Below are positions 33,649 through 41,695 of a stretch of 64,000 nt of DNA, piece after piece (the stretch's first letter is position 1; every line of letters begins with the position of its first letter). Position numbers and translations under genes: made by a program. The DNA lies in the NCBI RefSeq assembly GCF_000014565.1, contig NC_008268.1:6018501-6082500 (forward strand), read 5' to 3'. The notes beneath the pieces were generated by a model. The model was not told the origin of the DNA, did no database searches, and saw only the letters and a program-made list of their open reading frames with translations. This DNA comes from Rhodococcus jostii RHA1 (GTDB taxonomy: Bacteria; Actinomycetota; Actinomycetes; Mycobacteriales; Mycobacteriaceae).

Positions 33649-34332
33649 ATGAGCGAGAACCGCAAGTCCGGCCTGCGCCGTGGCGCCCGTATTGCAGGCC
33701 TGGGTGCTGCTGCGGCTGTTGCACTCGGTTTGATGTCTACTGGTGCGGCGAGTGCGGATACCTTTATCCCGCTGCCTGATGGTTCGAAGGTCGGTCCGAA
33801 TGTGACGTTGACGCGGACGGCGGAGAGCGCTCTGTCGTCGCCGTCGTTGGCTGCCAATGGCGCCGGTCGTGTGGCGTGGGTGTCGGGCACCGTCGTTGCC
33901 GATGTCAAGGGCATCAAGGAGGTCACCGACGTTCCGGAGGCGAACTCCACGACGAACAATGCGGGTACCTACAACGGTACGAATGCGGCAACGACGCATG
34001 GTGTTTCGCGGGTGTCGACCGGGTACATCGTGGGTTGCCAGGTGGATATCACGGGTCTGTCGGCGAATCCGTCGTTCAGTCTGGGTCTCGATTCGTTGTC
34101 GACGAGTGCGGGTCTGACGGTTCCGTTGGCTTCGGGTGAGGTCAAGTACGTGCCGCTGGGTGGCAAGGACATCAAGAAGGACGGCGTGTACGCGCTGCAG
34201 TACCAGGATGCGGAGCTGCAGGTGCAGAAGTGCGGTGGATTCGCGCAGGCTCGTTCGTACTCGGTCGTGGAGATCGTGGGCAACGACTACTCGAAGACCG
34301 TTCTGTACGGTGCGCCGTTCAGCATCGGCTGA
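33649..34332 (+). CDS. MspA-family outer-membrane porin
   Basis: A 227-residue secreted protein. The Arg-rich signal peptide ends at GAASA (about 36) before DTFIPLPDGSKVG, the typical start of mature MspA-like porins. The rest is beta-rich with a TGYIVGCQVDITG strand and a C-terminal YGAPFSIG. MspA proteins form octameric pores through the mycolic-acid outer membrane for small hydrophilic solutes. Synonymous codon use is more T-rich than in neighbours, as seen in highly expressed genes. It is followed after 71 bp by a paralogue. GGGGAACGA precedes the ATG. Confidence 0.92.
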   Translation: MSENRKSGLRRGARIAGLGAAAAVALGLMSTGAASADTFIPLPDGSKVGPNVTLTRTAESALSSPSLAANGAGRVAWVSGTVVADVKGIKEVTDVPEANSTTNNAGTYNGTNAATTHGVSRVSTGYIVGCQVDITGLSANPSFSLGLDSLSTSAGLTVPLASGEVKYVPLGGKDIKKDGVYALQYQDAELQVQKCGGFAQARSYSVVEIVGNDYSKTVLYGAPFSIG

Positions 34333-34403
34333 TTTCGGTCTCTTCCGCAGTTCTTCCCACCCACTTCTCGCGTGCGCGAGTTATCTACCCTTAGAGGGGA
34401 ACA

Positions 34404-35081
34404 ATGAACATCAACCGTAAGAACGGTGTGCGTCTGGCGGCGGTCGGTGCCGCTGCTGCCGCGACCATGGGCTTCTTTTCCGTCGGTGCGGCGAACGCCG
34501 ACACGTTCATTCCGCTGCCTGGTGGTTCGATCACGCAGACGTTGGCCGACGGCACCGTGGTGACGGTGAACCTGACGGACGAGAGTGCGAACATTTCGCC
34601 GTCGATGGGTTCGACTCCGTTGCACCGGAATGTCTGGGTGAATGGCAAGGCCTCCGTCCACCTGGACGGCGCCGGAGCGACCGGTGCCGACATCCAGCCC
34701 GGCTACGTCCTGGCCTGCCAGGTCGACTTCGGTGCGGAGGCAGGCGGTGAAGCCGGCTCGACTCCGGTGGTAAATGCCGACGGTACCGTTTCGGTTCCTG
34801 TCGACGGCGGCACGAGCGCTGGTATCACCCTCGGCCCCGGTGAGGCTGTCAGCGTCGACATCCTCGACCTCGAGTCGGCCGACGCCTATGGCGGAGAGTC
34901 GCATTCCGCATACAACAGCTTCGAGGGTACCGACGGTTCGGTCACCTGGGCCGATTCGACCCTCGGCGTGAGTGGCTGCGCCGGTTACGCCCAGGCGCGG
35001 TCGTATGTGAACGTGTCCGTCGAGACGGACAACGTCAGCAGCACCGTCACTCTCTGGGGTCAGCCCTTCAGCATCGGCTGA
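34404..35081 (+). CDS. MspA-family outer-membrane porin, second copy
   Basis: A 225-residue paralogue of the upstream porin with the same mature start (ADTFIPLPGGSITQ), the matching strand GYVLACQVDFG and the same ending GQPFSIG. The middle differs: it is more acidic (SVDILDLESADAYGGES), so the channel may differ in charge selectivity. AGAGGGGAACA lies before the ATG. It is co-transcribed with the first porin or has its own promoter in the 71-bp gap. A very strong terminator follows. Confidence 0.92.
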   Translation: MNINRKNGVRLAAVGAAAAATMGFFSVGAANADTFIPLPGGSITQTLADGTVVTVNLTDESANISPSMGSTPLHRNVWVNGKASVHLDGAGATGADIQPGYVLACQVDFGAEAGGEAGSTPVVNADGTVSVPVDGGTSAGITLGPGEAVSVDILDLESADAYGGESHSAYNSFEGTDGSVTWADSTLGVSGCAGYAQARSYVNVSVETDNVSSTVTLWGQPFSIG

Positions 35082-35098
35082 TAATTCGTTCCGCCCAT

Positions 35099-35141
35099 GA
35101 CTCCGGGCCCGTGCACGCAGCTGCTGCACGGGCCCGGAGTC
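35099..35141. terminator. Strong bidirectional hairpin between porin 2 and mscL
   Basis: Perfect 17-base arms (35099-35115 and 35125-35141) around a 9-base loop. It is very G+C-rich and lacks a U-run. It lies between the convergent second porin gene and mscL and is the obvious end of the porin transcript. Confidence 0.85.
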
Positions 35142-35149
35142 GTCGGAAG

Positions 35150-35617
35150 CTATTCGCGGGTCTGCTCGAGGTTCGCGGCCTTGTCCGCGGTCATCGCGTG
35201 CGCTCCGTCGGGACTCGCTGTCGCGCCGTTGGTTTCGAGGCTCGATTCGAGGATGTCGCGGATCTGGATCAGCAGGTCGGCCTCGCTGGCCTTCTTGTCT
35301 GCGGGCTCGGTGATGAACCGCTTCTTCGCGGCGTTGGCCGGGACGATGAGAATGAAGTACACGACTGCGGCGATGATCACGAAGTTGATCACGGCCGTGA
35401 TGACGGCGCCGATGTTGATGAAGGTGGCCGGGTTGTCGGAGAGAATCTGGTAGCCCCAGCCCAGATCGTTGGCGCCGCCCGCAACGGCGATCAACGGATT
35501 GATCACGTTGTTGGTGAACGCTGTGACGATGGCGGTGAACGCGGCTCCGACTACGACCGCGACGGCGAGGTCGAGGACGTTCCCCCGGAGCAGGAAGTCC
35601 TTGAATCCCTTGAGCAT
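35150..35617 (-). CDS. mscL: Large-conductance mechanosensitive channel
   Basis: A 155-residue MscL. The N-terminal amphipathic helix (MLKGFKDFLLRGNVLDLAVAV) leads into TM1 with the pore-lining GAAFTAIVTAF. A periplasmic loop, TM2 (about 68-90) and a cytoplasmic helix rich in acidic residues follow. It opens on membrane tension to release solutes during hypo-osmotic shock. The start ATG at 35617 follows GGAGACGTCGAC. It occupies the same place relative to moaB2 as in mycobacteria, except for the porin pair in between. Confidence 0.95.
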   Translation of the reverse strand: MLKGFKDFLLRGNVLDLAVAVVVGAAFTAIVTAFTNNVINPLIAVAGGANDLGWGYQILSDNPATFINIGAVITAVINFVIIAAVVYFILIVPANAAKKRFITEPADKKASEADLLIQIRDILESSLETNGATASPDGAHAMTADKAANLEQTRE

Positions 35618-35699
35618 GTCGACGTCTCCTCGAGTGGGTGGCAAGTCATCCAGCACTGTTCGCAGAAAAGCCTAGATGAGCGCGGCTCCGTGTGACGGG

Positions 35700-36413
35700 T
35701 CACTGAAAGGTCACGGTGATCGCGCTCGTGAGAGATGCCGCGGCCACCGTCGTGGCCTCGGATGCCGGCAGGGCCAGCATCACCACGCGTTCGCGCTGGT
35801 CACGTCCGTTCTCGGAGGGTGTCACCAATACCACGACGGCGCGGGACGCCAGCACGGTGGCGCCGGAGCGCCGGTCCGGATTCGCTGGTGTGTCGGGATC
35901 GACCGTGAGCACGTCGACGCGATCGCCCTCACGCAAAAGTTCCGTGACAGCGGGGTCGGCGAGCCGGACGGGGACGATCCGGGCGTCGTCCATGCCGGCT
36001 GCGGCCGCGGCGAGACGGGGACCCAGTACCCGGACGTCGGTGAGGGCTTCTCCGGCGCGGGTCGGTCCGGCGAGGGTGCGCCCGTCGACGTCCGCCAGTG
36101 CGGTGACGGCGCCGTCGGGCAGGGTCCCGGCCTCGAGGTCCACCAGTTCCACGTCGGCGTCCGTGAGAACGACGCCCGGTTGTAGATCCCGGGCGGCCAC
36201 CACGACTGCGGAGCGGGCGGAGTCGGGGTCTCCGCGGGCGAGGAGGGCCAGTGCGAGGCAGACCAGCGCGGCGGCCAGGACGCGTCTGGCGACGAGGGTG
36301 CGGGCCCAGCCGGGATGGGCGAAATCCGACAGCCGGTCGGCCCACGACGGGCTCAGGCTTCGGTGTGCTCGGTTCGACCGGCGGCGACCGGTCGGGACAG
36401 GGTCGAACGACAT
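35700..36413 (-). CDS. SAF-domain membrane protein (CpaB/RcpC-like)
   Basis: A 237-residue protein. The N-terminal cytoplasmic segment is basic, one TM helix spans about 43-60, and a SAF domain follows (VVVAARDLQPGVVLTDADVE, about 69-88, and VDGRTLAGPTRAGEALTDVR). The rest resembles the RcpC/CpaB pilus-assembly region (EGDRVDVLTVDPDT). There are no pilus genes nearby, so a pilus role is doubtful. It is downstream of the FmdB-type gene with a 97-bp gap. Confidence 0.75.
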   Translation of the reverse strand: MSFDPVPTGRRRSNRAHRSLSPSWADRLSDFAHPGWARTLVARRVLAAALVCLALALLARGDPDSARSAVVVAARDLQPGVVLTDADVELVDLEAGTLPDGAVTALADVDGRTLAGPTRAGEALTDVRVLGPRLAAAAAGMDDARIVPVRLADPAVTELLREGDRVDVLTVDPDTPANPDRRSGATVLASRAVVVLVTPSENGRDQRERVVMLALPASEATTVAAASLTSAITVTFQ

Positions 36414-36510
36414 GGTTCGACGCTAGGAGACCGGCGGGCCCATGGGTACGCCGAAAGAGCCCGCCTGTGGATGGACGAGAGGTTGTGGATAACTCGCGGA
36501 GACGCGCGAA

Positions 36511-36819
36511 CTAGCTGGCAGCAGCCTTGGCCGGTGCGGCGGCCGCGGTGCTCGACGAGCTGGACGAGGCCGTCGACGAACTTTCCGACTTCGCGGCGGG
36601 AGCAGAGTCGGTCTTGGCAGGCTCGCTGGCCGCGCCGGACGTGCCGCGGCTGTCGGTGCGGTAGAAACCACTGCCCTTGAAGACGATGCCGACGGAGTTG
36701 AACAGTTTGCGAAGCTTGCCCGAGCATGCGGGGCAGACGGTCAGGGAGTCATCACTGAACGACTGGACGATGTCGAAACGGTTGTCGCATGCCGTGCACG
36801 CATATGAATAAGTAGGCAC
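36511..36819 (-). CDS. FmdB-family zinc-ribbon protein, Ruc-like
   Basis: A 102-residue protein starting with GTG. A zinc ribbon with two CxxC pairs (CTAC near residue 8 and CPAC near 30) is followed by FKGSGFYRTDSR and a disordered Ser/Ala tail rich in S and A runs. M. tuberculosis Rv0991c (Ruc), encoded in the same gene neighbourhood, is a redox-regulated chaperone in which oxidation of the zinc-binding cysteines activates the protein. Position, zinc ribbon and disordered Ser-rich tail all match, so the same function is a reasonable inference. Confidence 0.82.
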   Translation of the reverse strand: MPTYSYACTACDNRFDIVQSFSDDSLTVCPACSGKLRKLFNSVGIVFKGSGFYRTDSRGTSGAASEPAKTDSAPAAKSESSSTASSSSSSTAAAAPAKAAAS

Positions 36820-36922
36820 CGGGGTTCCTCCGCACTGTGTAGTCAAACCGCAGGTTTTAGCACTCTACAGTCGACAGTGCCAACAACGCTAATCAGAGAA
36901 CTATTCCGGGCCGGACACGTCC

Positions 36923-37501
36923 TCAGCGGTCGCCGAGCGGGACGAGGCCCGAGCGGGGGGTGAGTGCCCAACCCATACGTACGTCATGGGGATCCTCGGG
37001 CAATTCGGATACCAGTTCCTCGTCGCGGACCACCGTGATCAGCCGTGCGTCGGAGGAAGCGAGCCCGAGACTCCGGTCGTAGAAGCCCGCACCGCGGCCG
37101 AGTCGCACGCCCCTCCGGTCGACGGCCAGGGCGGGCACGAAAATGGTTCCGGCCGAACGGATCTCGTCGGGCTCCCACACCGGGCCGGTCGGCTCGCGCA
37201 GGCCGTAACTCGCGTCGGCGAGACCGTCCGCGCCCGTGAACTCGGACCAGTGGAGCGGGCCCGGATCGCGGGTGACGGGCACGAGGACGCGTCCGGCGAC
37301 CTGCCGGAGGGCATCGAGAAAGTCCAGTGATCCCGGCTCGAGCGCGGTGGGAACGTAGGCGCAGACGGTGGATCCATCGGCGATTCCCTGTGTGACGAGT
37401 GCGACGAGCGCCCGGTCCTCGGCCGTGCGGAGTTCGGGGGTCAGAGCTCGTCGCCCGGAGAGCACCAGTTGCCGCCACTCGTCCTTCGTTCGTGCGTGCA
37501 T
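36923..37501 (-). CDS. 5-formyltetrahydrofolate cyclo-ligase
   Basis: A 192-residue enzyme of the 5-FTHF cyclo-ligase family, which converts 5-formyl-THF to 5,10-methenyl-THF with ATP. The C-terminal signature VDRRGVRLGRGAGFYDRSLG (about 127-146) is clear, as is VPALA before it. The N-terminal LVLSGRRALTPE is the ATP-binding basic part. It is divergent from galU, as in mycobacteria (Rv0992c-Rv0993). Confidence 0.88.
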   Translation of the reverse strand: MHARTKDEWRQLVLSGRRALTPELRTAEDRALVALVTQGIADGSTVCAYVPTALEPGSLDFLDALRQVAGRVLVPVTRDPGPLHWSEFTGADGLADASYGLREPTGPVWEPDEIRSAGTIFVPALAVDRRGVRLGRGAGFYDRSLGLASSDARLITVVRDEELVSELPEDPHDVRMGWALTPRSGLVPLGDR

Positions 37502-37606
37502 GCCCCAACCTTAGAGCCGACCGACGAGCGTCCCTGACGGGTTCCGGGAGGTTACTGACAGGATCTTGGTGACTGTCGAGTAGGTCCGCACAGTTATGGT
37601 GTGGGC

Positions 37607-38527
37607 ATGACAGACGCCGCACCGCACACCGCCAGCGCCTTTCGCACGGCTGTCGTGCCCGCAGCGGGAATGGGCACGCGATTCCTCCCCGCGACCAAGA
37701 CCGTGCCGAAAGAGCTGCTCCCGGTCGTGGATACCCCGGGTATCGAACTCGTGGCCGGAGAGGCCGCGGATTCCGGTGCCGGCCGGCTCGTGATCGTGAC
37801 GTCGCCGGGCAAGGATGGAGTGGTCGCCCACTTCGTCGAGGATCTCGTGCTCGAGAGCAAGCTCGAGGCCAGCGGCAAATATCACCTGCTCGAGAAGGTG
37901 CGCAAGGCTCCCGGCCTGCTCGAGGTGGAGTCCGTCGTCCAGGATGAGCCTCTCGGCCTGGGCCACGCGGTCGGCTGCGCGGAGTCGGTCCTCGACGACG
38001 ACGAGGACGCCATCGCCGTGCTCCTCCCGGACGACCTGGTGATGCCGCGCGGAGTGCTCGAGACGATGTCGCGGGTTCGCCGCAAGCGCGGGGGCACCGT
38101 CCTCTGCGCCATCGACGTCCCCAAGGATCAGGTGAGCTCGTACGGCGTCTTCGAGGTCGAGACGGTTCCCGACGCCACCAACCCCGACGTCCTCAAGGTC
38201 ACCGGCATGGTCGAGAAACCGGCCATCGAGGATGCGCCGTCCACGTTCGCCGCCGCAGGTCGCTACCTCCTCGACCGCGCGATCTTCGATGCGCTGCGGC
38301 GGATCGAACCCGGCGCCGGCGGGGAGCTCCAGCTCACCGACGCCATCGCCCTCCTCATCAAGGAAGGCCATCCCGTTCACGTCGTCGTGCACCGAGGCAC
38401 GAGACACGATCTCGGAAATCCCGGCGGCTACCTCCGCGCTGCGGTTGACTTTGCGTTGGACATGGACGAGTACGGCCCGTCGTTGCGCGAATGGCTGATC
38501 GACCGATTGAAGCGGACGGATTCCTAG
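37607..38527 (+). CDS. galU: UTP-glucose-1-phosphate uridylyltransferase
   Basis: A 306-residue GalU that makes UDP-glucose for cell-envelope polysaccharides and trehalose. The N-terminal nucleotide-binding motif is VVPAAGMGTRFLPATKTVPK (about 14-33). Later signatures are GLGHAVGCAE, LLPDDLVM and GMVEKPA. The ATG at 37607 was chosen. A TATGGT six bases before it could be a -10 element, which would make the mRNA leaderless; no Shine-Dalgarno sequence is seen. It is followed by glp after 19 bp. Confidence 0.94.
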   Translation: MTDAAPHTASAFRTAVVPAAGMGTRFLPATKTVPKELLPVVDTPGIELVAGEAADSGAGRLVIVTSPGKDGVVAHFVEDLVLESKLEASGKYHLLEKVRKAPGLLEVESVVQDEPLGLGHAVGCAESVLDDDEDAIAVLLPDDLVMPRGVLETMSRVRRKRGGTVLCAIDVPKDQVSSYGVFEVETVPDATNPDVLKVTGMVEKPAIEDAPSTFAAAGRYLLDRAIFDALRRIEPGAGGELQLTDAIALLIKEGHPVHVVVHRGTRHDLGNPGGYLRAAVDFALDMDEYGPSLREWLIDRLKRTDS

Positions 38528-38546
38528 AAGCTCGGGAGGCAAGAAC

Positions 38547-39806
38547 TTGCGGTCGGTCGAGGAGCAACAGACGATCGTGACCGCGGCCGCAGTGGCGCCG
38601 CGGCCGGTCCGTGTGGCGATCTCCGAAGCCCAGGGGCTGTTGTGTGCCGAAGAGGTGGTCACCGAGCGTCCGCTTCCCGGTTTCGACCAGGCTGCGATCG
38701 ACGGCTATGCCGTCCGCAGCGTCGACGTCCAGGCCGCCGGAACCGACATCCGCGACGACGACGGTGCGCCCGTCGAACTGTCGCTTCCCGTGGTCGGTGA
38801 GGTCACGGCCGGTTCGCGGCAGCCGATCCGGCTGCAGCCGCGTCAGGCCGTCAAGGTCGACACGGGTGCACCGCTCCCGACGCTCGCCGACGCCGTCCTT
38901 CCGCTCGACCGCACGGACGGCGGCCGGGCCCGCGTCAAGATCTACAAGCCGGTCCGCTCCGGCGACTACGTGCGCCGGGCCGGCGACGACGTGCAGCCCG
39001 GAGACGTCGCGGTCCGGGCGGGCACCATCATCGGAGCCGCCCAGGTGGGGTTGCTGGCGGCGGTGGGCCGAGACAAGGTGCTCGTACACCCCCGGCCCCG
39101 GCTGTCCGTCATCTCCGTCGGCGGCGAACTCGTCGACGTCGACCGGACCCCCGGTCCCGGCCAGGTCTACGACGTCAACTCCTACGCGCTGGCCGCCGCC
39201 GCCCGCGACGCAGGCGCCGACGTCAACCGGGTCGGTATCGCGAACGCCGACGCCCGTCGCCTGCGCGAGGTGGTGGAGGGTCAGCTGATCCGTTCCGAGA
39301 TCGTCGTCATCGCGGGTGCCGTCGGTGGCGGCGCCTCCGAGGACGTGCGGGACGCACTCGCCGATCTCGGCAACCTCGAGGTCGACCGGGTCGCGATGCA
39401 TCCGGGATCGGTCCAGGGTTTCGGTCAGCTGGGCCGGGACGAGGTCCCGACGTTCCTGCTCCCGTCCAACCCGGTGAGCGCCCTCGTGGTCTTCGAGGTG
39501 ATGGTGCGCCCACTGATCCGCATCGCGCTGGGGCGCAGGCAGCCGATGCGACGCGTCGTCACCGCTCGCACCGTCGCGCCGATCACGTCCATCGAGCACC
39601 GCAAGGGTTTTCTCCGCGGTCAGCTCATGCGCGACGAAGCCACGGGGGAGTACCTCGTCCAAGCTCTCGGCGGGGCGCCGGGCGCGTCCTCGCACCTGCT
39701 CGCCACGTTGGCCGAGGCCAACTGTCTGGTCCTCATCGACCCCGAGATCACCGAGGTCCGGACCGGTGACCAGGTGGACGTGGCCTTCCTGGCGCAGCGG
39801 GGCTGA
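38547..39806 (+). CDS. glp: Gephyrin-like molybdotransferase Glp (MoeA family)
   Basis: A 419-residue MoeA/gephyrin-fold protein. It has the MoeA core GFDQAAIDGYAVR (about 45-57), a VDTGAPLPTLADAV segment, the MPT-binding region (VISVGGELVD) and LLPSNPVSALVVFEVMVRP (about 309-327). It starts with TTG behind GGGAGG. In Corynebacterium the equivalent Glp binds FtsZ and the membrane protein GlpR and acts in division; the GlpR gene is two genes downstream here. Several MoeA catalytic motifs look weakened (IAGAVGGGASED where MoeA has SGGVS), which fits a structural role. Confidence 0.85.
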   Translation: MRSVEEQQTIVTAAAVAPRPVRVAISEAQGLLCAEEVVTERPLPGFDQAAIDGYAVRSVDVQAAGTDIRDDDGAPVELSLPVVGEVTAGSRQPIRLQPRQAVKVDTGAPLPTLADAVLPLDRTDGGRARVKIYKPVRSGDYVRRAGDDVQPGDVAVRAGTIIGAAQVGLLAAVGRDKVLVHPRPRLSVISVGGELVDVDRTPGPGQVYDVNSYALAAAARDAGADVNRVGIANADARRLREVVEGQLIRSEIVVIAGAVGGGASEDVRDALADLGNLEVDRVAMHPGSVQGFGQLGRDEVPTFLLPSNPVSALVVFEVMVRPLIRIALGRRQPMRRVVTARTVAPITSIEHRKGFLRGQLMRDEATGEYLVQALGGAPGASSHLLATLAEANCLVLIDPEITEVRTGDQVDVAFLAQRG

Positions 39807-39831
39807 TGGCACCGCGACAGTGTGAGACGGG

Positions 39832-40467
39832 ATGACACAGCATCCGGGTTGGCCGCCGCATCTCGGGCCCCTGCGCGTGAAGGGTGGCGTCGTCACCGTG
39901 CGCGCCATCAGGTTGCGTGACGCGTCGGCGTGGAGCCGTCTGCGCACCCGCGACCGCGCGCACCTCGAACCGTGGGAACCGACCGGGGAGGCGCCCTGGG
40001 AAGCGCGCCACCATATTTCGGGATGGCCCGGACTGTGCAGCAGTTTGCGTTCGGAGGCCAGGAAGGGTCGCATGCTGCCGATGGCCATCGAACTCGACGG
40101 CAATTTCTGCGGCCAGATCACGATCGGCAACGTGGTGCGGGGTGCGCTGCGCTCCGCCTGGATCGGGTACTGGGTGGCCAGCGACGTCAACGGGCTCGGG
40201 GTGGCCACCGGCGCGCTCGCGCTGGGGCTCGATCATGCCTTCGGACCCGTGGGGCTGCACCGCGTGGAGGCCACCGTGCGTCCGGAGAACCTGGCGAGCC
40301 AGGCGGTGCTGCGCAACGTCGGCTTCCGCGAGGAGGGTCTCCTCAAGCGCTACCTGGACGTCGACGGGCAGTGGCGCGACCACATTCTGGTCGGCATGAC
40401 CGTCGAGGACGTGCCCGGCACGGTGGCGGATTCGCTCGTGCGGAGTGGCAAAGCCACTTGGGGCTGA
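39832..40467 (+). CDS. rimJ: GNAT acetyltransferase, RimJ/RimL type
   Basis: A 211-residue N-acetyltransferase. The RimJ-like start is TVRAIRLRDASAWSRLR, followed by WIGYWVASDVNGLGVATGAL (acetyl-CoA loop region) and the C-terminal HRVEATVRPENLASQAVLRNVGFREEG. It may acetylate a ribosomal or other protein N-terminus; the target is unknown. The order galU-glp-rimJ-glpR is the same as in mycobacteria (Rv0993-Rv0996). Confidence 0.85.
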   Translation: MTQHPGWPPHLGPLRVKGGVVTVRAIRLRDASAWSRLRTRDRAHLEPWEPTGEAPWEARHHISGWPGLCSSLRSEARKGRMLPMAIELDGNFCGQITIGNVVRGALRSAWIGYWVASDVNGLGVATGALALGLDHAFGPVGLHRVEATVRPENLASQAVLRNVGFREEGLLKRYLDVDGQWRDHILVGMTVEDVPGTVADSLVRSGKATWG

Positions 40468-40491
40468 CCGCAGAACGGACATGGACAAACG

Positions 40492-40508
40492 TCCAGCTAC
40501 GCGGCAGT
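40492..40508. promoter_or_regulatory. Palindromic motif TGGAC-N4-GTCCA(GCT), copy 1
   Basis: TGGACAAACGTCCAGCT lies in the 273-bp gap between rimJ and glpR. A second copy with the same arms, spacing and GCT suffix occurs at 47134-47150. Two matches of 13 fixed positions in intergenic DNA of one window suggest a shared regulator site. Confidence 0.4.
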
Positions 40509-40740
40509 TATCTCACGGTATCAAAGCTTCCTGACCGGGGCTCCGCTTTCGGCGAGTCTTTGCCGGATCGTTCTCTCTGCCTTATCGGGGCATGTCGAGC
40601 ACCACATTTTCGCGTTACGCATGTGACACCTGAGTATGGTGAGATCGGCGCGTCTGCGAAGATGTGCGTGTTCATGCGGTTAGCCTGGGTGGGTCAACAG
40701 CGGTATCCATGCTGGTAGACGATTGGGAGGAGGTCGCCGT

Positions 40741-41481
40741 ATGCCGAACTCGTTTCTCTGGATCGGGCTCGTCGTCGTGTGGCTCTTCGTCCTGGTCCCG
40801 ATGCTGGTGAACAACCGCCCCCGGATTCGACAAACCAGTGACGCAGCACTCGCGACGCGCGTGCTGCACCGCGGTGACGAACGTCCCGTGCAGCGTGGAC
40901 CCGCGGCTGGACACCGCAGCGATCCGTACTGGCAACCGGAACCGGACCACTACGGCTACGACGCGGAGGACCTTGTGGACACTCACGCAGAGGAAGACGA
41001 GTTCGACGGTGAGCGGGCACCGGTCGGTGAGTACGTACCGGCGCGCCGGGGGCGTGGCGGCTTCGACCCCGAGGCCGACGCGATCGCGCGCGAGGCCCGG
41101 TATGCGTTCCGGCAACGGTCGGTTCTCGGGCTGGTGTTCGCGACAATCATGTCGGCGGCGCTCGGGCTCATCATCTCCCCGCTGATGTGGTGGGCGTTCG
41201 CGGCCGGTGTGGTCGGCCTCTTCGGGTATTTGGCGTATCTGCGCCGGCAGGTTCAGATCGAGCAGGAGATCCGTCGCCGGCGGACCGCCCGACTCAACCG
41301 GTCGCGGTTGGGTGTCGAGTCCCGCAGCGACGAGGAACTCCGCCTCATCCCGGCCCGGTTGCGGCGTCCGGGCGCCGTCGTCCTCGAAGTGGACGACGAG
41401 GACCCCGAATTCGATCATCTCGAACACTTCGACGACGCGCCGATGCAGCAGGCCACGATGCGCCGAGCTGCCGGTGAGTAG
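40741..41481 (+). CDS. glpR: Divisome protein SepX/GlpR
   Basis: A 246-residue membrane protein. TM1 is at the very N-terminus (FLWIGLVVVWLFVLVPMLV, 5-23). It has a long cytoplasmic acidic/basic linker, then a hairpin of two TM helices (about 130-170), then a charged tail. This is the layout of SepX/GlpR, which recruits Glp and FtsZ in Corynebacterium and Streptomyces. GGGAGGAGG lies 7 nt before the ATG. Glp is encoded two genes upstream, which supports the assignment. In mycobacteria the same locus carries an uncharacterised TM protein. Confidence 0.85.
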   Translation: MPNSFLWIGLVVVWLFVLVPMLVNNRPRIRQTSDAALATRVLHRGDERPVQRGPAAGHRSDPYWQPEPDHYGYDAEDLVDTHAEEDEFDGERAPVGEYVPARRGRGGFDPEADAIAREARYAFRQRSVLGLVFATIMSAALGLIISPLMWWAFAAGVVGLFGYLAYLRRQVQIEQEIRRRRTARLNRSRLGVESRSDEELRLIPARLRRPGAVVLEVDDEDPEFDHLEHFDDAPMQQATMRRAAGE

Positions 41482-41578
41482 CCGGGTGAATCGGGCCGAA
41501 AGCCACGTCGGTGTAGGCGATTCGCTCCCGCCGCGGGTGGCCTGCTAGAGTTTGCCGAGCGGATCGCAGGATCCGCAC

Positions 41579-41654
41579 GGGGCTGTGGCGCAGTTGGTAG
41601 CGCGCTTCGTTCGCATCGAAGAGGTCAGGGGTTCGATTCCCCTCAGCTCCACCA
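41579..41654 (+). tRNA. tRNA-Ala, anticodon CGC
   Basis: A complete cloverleaf. Acceptor GGGGCTG pairs with CAGCTCC (one G-U). The D-arm is GCGC-AGTTGGTA-GCGC. The anticodon arm CTTCG-TTCGCAT-CGAAG gives CGC. The T-arm is AGGGG-TTCGATT-CCCCT. The CCA end is encoded. It reads the GCG codon, which is frequent in this genome. A hairpin terminator follows at once. Confidence 0.95.
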
Positions 41655-41655
41655 C

Positions 41656-41695
41656 AGAAGAGGCACTCACTCCATCCGGAGAGGGTGCCTCTTCT
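41656..41695 (+). terminator. Terminator of tRNA-Ala
   Basis: 11-base perfect arms AGAAGAGGCAC (41656-41666) and GTGCCTCTTCT (41685-41695) begin 2 nt after the CCA of the tRNA, with an 18-base loop. Confidence 0.75.

Noticed and set aside
33371..33652. 93-codon frame upstream of the first porin
   Set aside because: Codon use is unlike the rest of the window, there is no RBS, and it overlaps the porin start; better seen as leader or promoter DNA.
35700..36413. Pilus assembly protein CpaB
   Set aside because: The SAF and RcpC-like segments fit, but there is no pilin, ATPase or other cpa/tad gene in the window, so only the domain is stated.
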